Source of the DNA: Clostridiales bacterium
GTDB lineage: Bacteria; Bacillota; Clostridia; Christensenellales; CAG-138
Assembly: GCA_012511925.1 (NCBI GenBank)
Contig: JAAZFD010000308.1
Coordinates: 1 to 7,764 of the forward strand
DNA length: 7,764 nt
Reading direction: 5' to 3'
Shown: in pieces, positions 1-6,201 of the stretch
How positions within the stretch are numbered: position 1 is the first letter of the stretch
Layout: each line of letters begins with the position of its first letter
Notes under the pieces: model-generated
Databases searched by the model: none
Told to the model about the DNA's origin: nothing
Seen by the model: only the letters and a program-made list of their open reading frames with translations
Made by a program: the position numbers and the translations under genes

Positions 1-3000
1 CAAAAGATGCCGACACAGCACGCGAATACGTAAAAACCTACATCATGTCTGATGCAATGGCAGACAGTCTAAAAGCAACGGTCATAGACCAGCTACAGTT
101 TGACGAAGTCATAGACAACAAAGGTGTGCTGGTGGTTGGTAACTACGGTACCGGTAAGTCGCACTTGATGTCTGTAATTTCTTCTGTAGCCTACGATGCG
201 GGTAATCTGCACTATTTGCAGAACAAAAAATTTGCTTCGAACATGAAACAAATTGCTGGCAAGTTTGAAGTGCTTCGAATTGAAATCGGTGGCGTAACCA
301 TGTCTTTACGTGAAATACTATTCGGATTCATTGAAGAAGACTTTATTGAACGCGGTATCGATTTCAAAGCACCAGATTTTGCAAAAGTAAAAGATAACAA
401 AAAACTAATCCAGGATATGATGTTTGCTTTTTCTGCGAAGTATCCAGATAAAGGTTATCTAATTGTAGTTGACGAGTTTTTGTCTTACCTTACGTCGCGA
501 AACGAGCGAGATATCGTGTTAGATTTAGAGTTCTTGCGTGCTCTGGGTGAGCTATGTTCTAAGTCAAAGCTACGCGTGATATTCGGTGTCCAGGAAAAGG
601 TGTTTGACAATCCGCGCTTTAGTTTCGTTTCGGATACTTTGATGCACGTGAAGGACCGTTTCACTCAAATTGTCATCACTAAAGAAGCCACGTCATATGT
701 CGTTTCCGAGCGAATCCTTAAAAAGACAACCGAACAGAAGGCTAAGATTCGCGCACATTTAGAGAAATTCAGCCATTTATACGCAAGTATGTCCTCAAGA
801 ATGGATGAGTTTGTAAACCTTTTTCCTATTCACCCTGCGTATATCGATGTGTTCAACAAAGTTTATCTGATTGAGAACCGCCATATATTAAAAAACATAT
901 CTTTATCGATAAAAGATATTTTCGACAACGATGTGCCTGAAAACGCACCTGGAATAATTTCTTTTGATGACTATTGGCCCTCAATAAAATCAAACGGCTT
1001 GTTGCGAAGCGATGTAACTATTAGTCGTGTTTTAAATGCAAGCAAACAGCTGGAAGAAATAGTCGCACGCTCATTTTCCAAAGAAGCATACAAGCCGATG
1101 GCAATACAAATCATATATGCGCTAAGCGTGCATCGCTTAACCACTAACGGACTAGATGTGCATTTTGGACTTACTGCGGAAAACTTGAAAGACGACATAT
1201 GTTTGTATTTACCTATGCCCGAAGAAGACTCCGATTTTCTACTTGGCGCGGTAAAGGCAACATTGAAAGAAATTTTGAAAACTGTTTCGGGTCAGTTCAT
1301 CATTCATGATGAAGACAACGGTCAATATTTTATTGATGTTGATAAGATTGTAGACTACGAAGAAAGAATCAAGCAAAAGGCGTCATTACTGGCTGATGGA
1401 GAGCTTAATCGCTACTTTTATCATGTAGTATATGGTTGTCTTGAATGGGATAGAAAGCAGTACGTTTCTGGTTTTGAAATATATGAGCATGACTTGAACT
1501 GGGATAGCCACAATATCTTCCGCGAGGGCTACCTTTTCATGGGTTTGCCTGGAGAGCGTAGCACAGCACAGCCCGAACGAGACTTCTACATGCACATCAT
1601 GCCTCCTTATGGCTATAACAGTGCAGCAAGAAATGACGCAGAGGATGAAGTTTATTTCTACTTTAAATCCAGCGACGAATTTCGTGATATGCTTTCGCAT
1701 TACGCCTCTGCTCAAAGTTTGGCTAGCATAAGCGAAGGCAAGGATAAAGAAGCTTATCTTTCTAAAGCATCAAAGTTGTATAGGAAGTTGGTTAGATTTT
1801 TAAGTGAAAATAATAATACCTGTTTTGATGTTGTGTATAAAAAAGAACGTCGTCAACTAATCGAAGTGCTTAAAGGTCGTTACAAGATGGGGACAACCTT
1901 CAACGATACGATTGACCTCGCCGCATCCATATGCATCGACGAATATTTTAATCGAATATACCAAGATATTCCAGTTATGAAAACAAAAATTACTCGCAAA
2001 AATATGGCAGAAAACGCAAAGGCAGCTTTCGAGCATTTTGCTGGTAGAACATCTCAGCAATCAACTATGATGTTAGAAAGCTTTGGCGTCCTCGACGGCG
2101 ATAAAATACGTCCTGAAGGTTCTAAGTATGCAGCGTACTATATCAACCTTATACAGGAACTACCTACGCAAGGCGTGCTTAATTTTACTGATATTTTTGA
2201 ACAACAGGGAAATTGGCAAATCGATAAAAAATTCCGTATATGGTACATATTTACTCCTATTATCTTTTTGTCTATGGTTTACTCTGGTCATGCGGTCATC
2301 ACATTAAGAAATAATGAAACAATTACTGCATCAAACCTCGACAGAGTTTTTAAACTTTCTTCACCGGATTTGTACGAGTTCAAATATCTCTCTAGACCTA
2401 CAGAAATGTCTATCGTAGAATTAAAAAAGCTATTTGATATACTAAAACTTAATCCTGCCAAGCTAAACAACCCCAACAACCGTGAAGCCGCAGTGGAAGA
2501 TTTATTAAGAAAGGCATACGAGCTTACTAACGCTACCGTTCAAAACGAACGCACACTCTCCGATAAATTCGAGCTATGGGGAGAGCCGCTTGCAAGCGCA
2601 CAGCAGATTCATATGATGCGGGATGCTTGCGCCGCAGTTAAAAACGAGTTCAGCAATTACGGAACACGCTTTAACACGCCCGCCAAGTTGAATAACTTTA
2701 GACTGTCCTCAGACGAAGTGGAGAAGCTTGGCAAGGATATTGCCCTTCTGCAGCGCATTCCTCAATACCAGACCTTCAAGACTGACTGTGCCTCTGTTGT
2801 TTCATATATTTCCAGTATTGAGTATATCGACCTTGGTGCTGTTTTGAAATCCGACATTGAGAATGCCAAGGCGACCTTCCGTGAGGTTCGCGACGACATA
2901 ATGGAAGGCACCGACGGTGATGCTGCCGCGCAGAAGGTTTGCGCCATACTGGAAAAAATCAAGGATAAATACATAGACATATATTTTGAGAATCACAAGA

Positions 3001-3629
3001 AAAAGCGTTTTGGTATGGACGAAGCTAATCGCAAAGGTAAGATTCAGGAAAGTCAAACGCTTAGCAATCTACGCAAGCTACGTTCTATCGAGATTCTTTC
3101 ATCTGCAAAACTGTCGGATATCGAGCAGGATTTGGCAAGGCTAAAGGTTTGTTATTCGCTAACATCAACCGACCTAAAAGCGAACACCACTTGCCCTCAT
3201 TGTAAGTTTAGTTTAGACGATAATGAAAGAAATGTTTACGGTCAACTCGATAATATCGAAGACCGCATAGACAACTTGGTTGTCGAATGGACGAAATTGT
3301 TACTCGATAGTATTTCCGACCCGATTGTAGAAAACCAAAAAAAATACCTTTCTGCCTCACAGATAAAGGTTATAGACGACTTTATTGCAAGCGGTACGCT
3401 ACCGCAACAAATAGACGGTTTCTTTATTGAAAGCGTTTTAGCCCTCTTGAAAAGTTACGAGCCAGTTGTTATACTTGTTTATGACTTGATTCAGAAGCTA
3501 GAAGAGTTACCCCCGATGGACGAAGCGAACTTCATAGCCAAACTGGGTGAAATAGTTTCAGCTTATACCAAGGGTAAGGACGCAACTAAACTACGCATCG
3601 TTGTTAAACGGAGAGAAAACGAGGAATAA
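1..3629 (+). CDS. BrxC/PglY-like P-loop ATPase (DUF6079-type), 5' partial
   Basis: This is a large AAA-like ATPase, probably a core component of a BREX-type system. The reading frame (codons from base 3) is open to the window edge. The first in-frame ATG, at 45, is unlikely to be the start, because the residues before it (AREYVKTYI) match the conserved lead-in to the P-loop in BrxC proteins. Perhaps 30-60 residues are missing. Numbering from the ATG at 45: Walker A GNYGTGKS at 32-39, Walker B VVDE at 141-144, a sensor-like strand VIFGVQE near 178-184, and DRF at 204-206, possibly an arginine-finger region. A middle domain contains RDFYMHIMPPYG (from 512), a pattern I associate with DUF6079. 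The C-terminal third is helical and charged and has a single CPHC pair (1050-1053). At 1,194 residues or more it has the usual BrxC/PglY size. It is cytoplasmic, with no signal peptide or membrane segments. The exact BREX type is uncertain. Confidence 0.8.
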   Translation, partial: KDADTAREYVKTYIMSDAMADSLKATVIDQLQFDEVIDNKGVLVVGNYGTGKSHLMSVISSVAYDAGNLHYLQNKKFASNMKQIAGKFEVLRIEIGGVTMSLREILFGFIEEDFIERGIDFKAPDFAKVKDNKKLIQDMMFAFSAKYPDKGYLIVVDEFLSYLTSRNERDIVLDLEFLRALGELCSKSKLRVIFGVQEKVFDNPRFSFVSDTLMHVKDRFTQIVITKEATSYVVSERILKKTTEQKAKIRAHLEKFSHLYASMSSRMDEFVNLFPIHPAYIDVFNKVYLIENRHILKNISLSIKDIFDNDVPENAPGIISFDDYWPSIKSNGLLRSDVTISRVLNASKQLEEIVARSFSKEAYKPMAIQIIYALSVHRLTTNGLDVHFGLTAENLKDDICLYLPMPEEDSDFLLGAVKATLKEILKTVSGQFIIHDEDNGQYFIDVDKIVDYEERIKQKASLLADGELNRYFYHVVYGCLEWDRKQYVSGFEIYEHDLNWDSHNIFREGYLFMGLPGERSTAQPERDFYMHIMPPYGYNSAARNDAEDEVYFYFKSSDEFRDMLSHYASAQSLASISEGKDKEAYLSKASKLYRKLVRFLSENNNTCFDVVYKKERRQLIEVLKGRYKMGTTFNDTIDLAASICIDEYFNRIYQDIPVMKTKITRKNMAENAKAAFEHFAGRTSQQSTMMLESFGVLDGDKIRPEGSKYAAYYINLIQELPTQGVLNFTDIFEQQGNWQIDKKFRIWYIFTPIIFLSMVYSGHAVITLRNNETITASNLDRVFKLSSPDLYEFKYLSRPTEMSIVELKKLFDILKLNPAKLNNPNNREAAVEDLLRKAYELTNATVQNERTLSDKFELWGEPLASAQQIHMMRDACAAVKNEFSNYGTRFNTPAKLNNFRLSSDEVEKLGKDIALLQRIPQYQTFKTDCASVVSYISSIEYIDLGAVLKSDIENAKATFREVRDDIMEGTDGDAAAQKVCAILEKIKDKYIDIYFENHKKKRFGMDEANRKGKIQESQTLSNLRKLRSIEILSSAKLSDIEQDLARLKVCYSLTSTDLKANTTCPHCKFSLDDNERNVYGQLDNIEDRIDNLVVEWTKLLLDSISDPIVENQKKYLSASQIKVIDDFIASGTLPQQIDGFFIESVLALLKSYEPVVILVYDLIQKLEELPPMDEANFIAKLGEIVSAYTKGKDATKLRIVVKRRENEE
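3610..3626 (+). promoter_or_regulatory. Ribosome binding site of the methyltransferase gene
   Basis: Purine-rich GGAGAG (3610-3615) and GAGGAA (3621-3626) lie inside the last codons of the ATPase gene. GAGG ends 9 bases before the ATG at 3634. This supports the ATG at 3634 over the in-frame TTG at 3601, which would lie 29 bases inside the upstream gene and has no comparable site of its own. The ATPase stop is only 4 bases before the ATG, so translational coupling is likely. Confidence 0.65.
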
Positions 3630-3633
3630 ACTA

Positions 3634-6174
3634 ATGGAACCGCGAAAGCTAACAAAAGAAGATATAGACAAGGTACGCCATATAGATGGTTTTCCGATTG
3701 GAAAAGACGAGGACATTATCACACTTTCCGATGCACCATACTATACTGCCTGCCCTAACCCATTTATCGAGAAGTTTATAAAGCAAAACGGCACACCATA
3801 TAACGAGGCTACCGATGATTACCACTGCGAGCCATTTGCGGCTGATGTTAGCGAGGGCAAAAACGACCCCATCTACAATGCACACTCATACCACACCAAG
3901 GTTCCACACAAGGCGATTATGCGTTACATTTTGCACTATACCAAGCCGGGAGACATAGTATTTGACGGCTTTTGCGGCACAGGCATGACGGGCGTAGCGG
4001 CGCAAATGTGCGGAAACCCCGATGACGCTTTTAAGCGCCAAATTGAGCATGAGATGCCATACGTAAAATGGGGTGCGAGAAAGGCAATACTATCCGACCT
4101 TTCGCCTGCCGCAACATTTATAGCATATAACTACAATACACCTGTTGATGTTGCTAAGTTTCAAGCGGAAGCACAGCGCATATTAAATGAGGTAGAAAAA
4201 GAATGTGGTTGGATGTATGAAACCCGCCACGTATATAAAGACGAATCACTATTTAACATAATGGGTTTACCCAGCGTGGGACGAATTAACTATACCGTTT
4301 GGAGCGATGTTTTTATTTGCCCAACCTGCTCAAACGAAATGGTGTTTTGGGATGTTGCGGTTGATAAAAAAAGCGGACAAGTACAAAAAGAATTTGCTTG
4401 CCCAAACTGCAATAGTGAACTTAGAAAAACGGACTGCAAACGCTCGCAAACAAGCCACTTTGATAAAAAAATAAACAAAGTTGTAACCATGGCAACGCAA
4501 GTGCCCGTTTTAATCAACTATACGGTTGGCAAAAAGCGTTACGAAAAAGCCCCCGATGCCGAGGATTTAGCGTTGATAGATAAGATAAACAATATGGATA
4601 TACCGTATTGGTATCCAACGGACAGAATGTGCGAAGGCTCTGAAAGCAGAAGAAACGACCGCATCGGCATAACGCATGTGCATCAGTTTTATACGAGAAG
4701 GAATTTGGCTGTGTTGGCCTGTTTGCATAAGCGTATCAAAATTAACACACATATGATGTTTTTCTTTACTTCAATACTCCAAAGAGCATCTAAACTTTTT
4801 AGATGGAGCAAAAATCAAGCTGGACCCCTTTCTGGCACACTTTATATTGCTTCATCTGTTTATGAAACATCAGTCTTTGCATTATTGGATGCTAAAAAAA
4901 ACTTGTTTAACACTTGGTGTTTCATTGGAAGTAATACAGGAGTAAATTGCGCTTCTTTGTCCGACGTATCAATTATTCCGCCAAACACTATCGACTACAT
5001 CTTCACCGACCCGCCCTTTGGCAGCAACCTAAACTATTCTGAATTATCTTTTTTATGGGAGGCTTGGCTAAAGGTATTTACAAATCAAAGATGCGAGGCT
5101 ATTGTAAATGCTGTGCAGGGCAAGGGTATGCCAGAGTATCAAGGGCTTATGACCAAGTGCTTTTGCGAATATTACAGGGTGCTAAAGCCTGGCAGGTGGA
5201 TGACGGTTGAGTTTCATAATTCAAAAAACTCGGTTTGGAATACCATTCAAGAAGCATTGCAACATGCCGGTTTTGTGGTTGCAGATGTTAGAACAATGGA
5301 TAAGCAACAGGGTAGTTTTAAGCAGGTTACATCAAGTTCTGCAGTTAAGCAGGATTTGATTATTTCTGCATATAAGCCAACCGAAAGCTTTACCCGTGAT
5401 TTCAAGCTAAAAGCAGGTACCGAGGAAACTGCATGGGCGTTTGTGCGCCAGTATTTAGAGATGCTTCCCAAAGTAGTTCATAAACAAGAGAAAATCGAAA
5501 TGGTTTCCGAGCGGCAAGCGTATCTTCTTTTCGACCGCATGGTTGCTTATCATATTATGAATGGAATTGCTGTGCCTCTCGATGCTAACGACTTTTATAA
5601 GGGACTCGACAAGCGTTTTTTAAAACGTGATAATATGTATTTCTTGCCCAATCAAGTAAATGAATACGATATTGCACGTGCCACTACGGAAATTGAGGAT
5701 ATACCGTTTGAGCTGTTTTTATTAGACGAAAAATCAGCTATCGGGTGGCTATACCAGCAGTTAGACGAGCGCCGTGGCGATGGCAGGCAAACCTATCAGG
5801 ATTTAATGCCTAAATTTATGCTGGATTTTAAAGCGGTTGATAAACGGGAAAAAATGCCCGAGCTTATAGTTATTCTTGAAGAAAACTTCATAATGGACGA
5901 TGAGGGCAAATGGTATATCCCCGACCTAACCAAAAGTGGCGACATCGCAAAGCTGCGTGAAAAGAACTTGCTTAAAGAGTTTCAGGAGTATCTTTCAACA
6001 AAGGGCAAGCTTAAGGTTTTCCGTTCCGAAGCAATCCGTGCAGGCTTTGCACATCTTTGGAAGGAGCAGGATTATAAAACGATTGTAAGCGTAGCTGAGC
6101 GCTTGCCTGAGGATACAATTCAGGAGGATGCAAGCCTGCTGATGTATTATGATATTAGTTTGGGAAGAGTTTAA
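3634..6174 (+). CDS. DNA methyltransferase (N6-adenine or N4-cytosine), PglX-like role in a BREX-like operon
   Basis: This 846-residue enzyme probably transfers a methyl group from S-adenosylmethionine to an exocyclic base nitrogen, marking host DNA as self. An SAM-binding FxGxG loop (FCGTG, 113-117) follows strand DIVFD. A motif II-like acidic residue is D155 in SDLSPAA. A four-cysteine zinc ribbon, CPTC (229-232) and CPNC (256-259), follows. The catalytic DPPF (459-462) sits in FTDPPFGSNLNYSE, and LKPGRWMTVEF is a later core strand. The SAM loop comes before the catalytic motif with about 340 residues between them, an alpha-like order with room for target recognition. Residues beyond about 590 form a helical extension ending in AERLPEDTIQEDASLLMYYD. 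The N-terminal 100 residues do not look like DUF1156, so this may not be canonical PglXI (COG1743), although the DPP region resembles that group. The start at 3634 is set by the nearby ribosome binding site. Methylation target unknown. Confidence 0.85.
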   Translation: MEPRKLTKEDIDKVRHIDGFPIGKDEDIITLSDAPYYTACPNPFIEKFIKQNGTPYNEATDDYHCEPFAADVSEGKNDPIYNAHSYHTKVPHKAIMRYILHYTKPGDIVFDGFCGTGMTGVAAQMCGNPDDAFKRQIEHEMPYVKWGARKAILSDLSPAATFIAYNYNTPVDVAKFQAEAQRILNEVEKECGWMYETRHVYKDESLFNIMGLPSVGRINYTVWSDVFICPTCSNEMVFWDVAVDKKSGQVQKEFACPNCNSELRKTDCKRSQTSHFDKKINKVVTMATQVPVLINYTVGKKRYEKAPDAEDLALIDKINNMDIPYWYPTDRMCEGSESRRNDRIGITHVHQFYTRRNLAVLACLHKRIKINTHMMFFFTSILQRASKLFRWSKNQAGPLSGTLYIASSVYETSVFALLDAKKNLFNTWCFIGSNTGVNCASLSDVSIIPPNTIDYIFTDPPFGSNLNYSELSFLWEAWLKVFTNQRCEAIVNAVQGKGMPEYQGLMTKCFCEYYRVLKPGRWMTVEFHNSKNSVWNTIQEALQHAGFVVADVRTMDKQQGSFKQVTSSSAVKQDLIISAYKPTESFTRDFKLKAGTEETAWAFVRQYLEMLPKVVHKQEKIEMVSERQAYLLFDRMVAYHIMNGIAVPLDANDFYKGLDKRFLKRDNMYFLPNQVNEYDIARATTEIEDIPFELFLLDEKSAIGWLYQQLDERRGDGRQTYQDLMPKFMLDFKAVDKREKMPELIVILEENFIMDDEGKWYIPDLTKSGDIAKLREKNLLKEFQEYLSTKGKLKVFRSEAIRAGFAHLWKEQDYKTIVSVAERLPEDTIQEDASLLMYYDISLGRV

Positions 6175-6186
6175 TCGCTCATGTGT

Positions 6187-6195
6187 GGAGGTGAT
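6187..6195 (+). promoter_or_regulatory. Strong Shine-Dalgarno of the helicase gene
   Basis: GGAGGTGAT can pair over nine consecutive bases with the 3' end of bacterial 16S rRNA (anti-SD in GAUCACCUCCUU). Its GGAGG core ends 10 bases before the ATG at 6202. It selects that ATG over the in-frame ATG at 6181, which would place this site inside the coding region and has only a weak GGAAGAG upstream. The site lies in the 27-base gap after the methyltransferase stop. Confidence 0.85.
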
Positions 6196-6201
6196 AAGCG
6201 G

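Noticed and set aside
1386..1715. 109-residue minus-strand reading frame opposite the ATPase
   Set aside because: It lies wholly inside the ATPase gene and is the antisense of its conserved middle domain; no recognisable protein motif.
2587..2598. 12-bp perfect palindrome CGCTTGCAAGCG
   Set aside because: About two such palindromes are expected by chance in a window of this length, and it sits inside a coding region.
3601..3633. TTG at 3601 as the methyltransferase start
   Set aside because: It adds 11 residues that overlap the ATPase gene and has no good ribosome binding site, while the ATG at 3634 has GAGG at proper spacing and a 4-base gap after the upstream stop.
6181..6201. ATG at 6181 as the helicase start
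   Set aside because: It is in frame but would bury the nine-base Shine-Dalgarno inside the gene; the ATG at 6202 is correctly placed for it.
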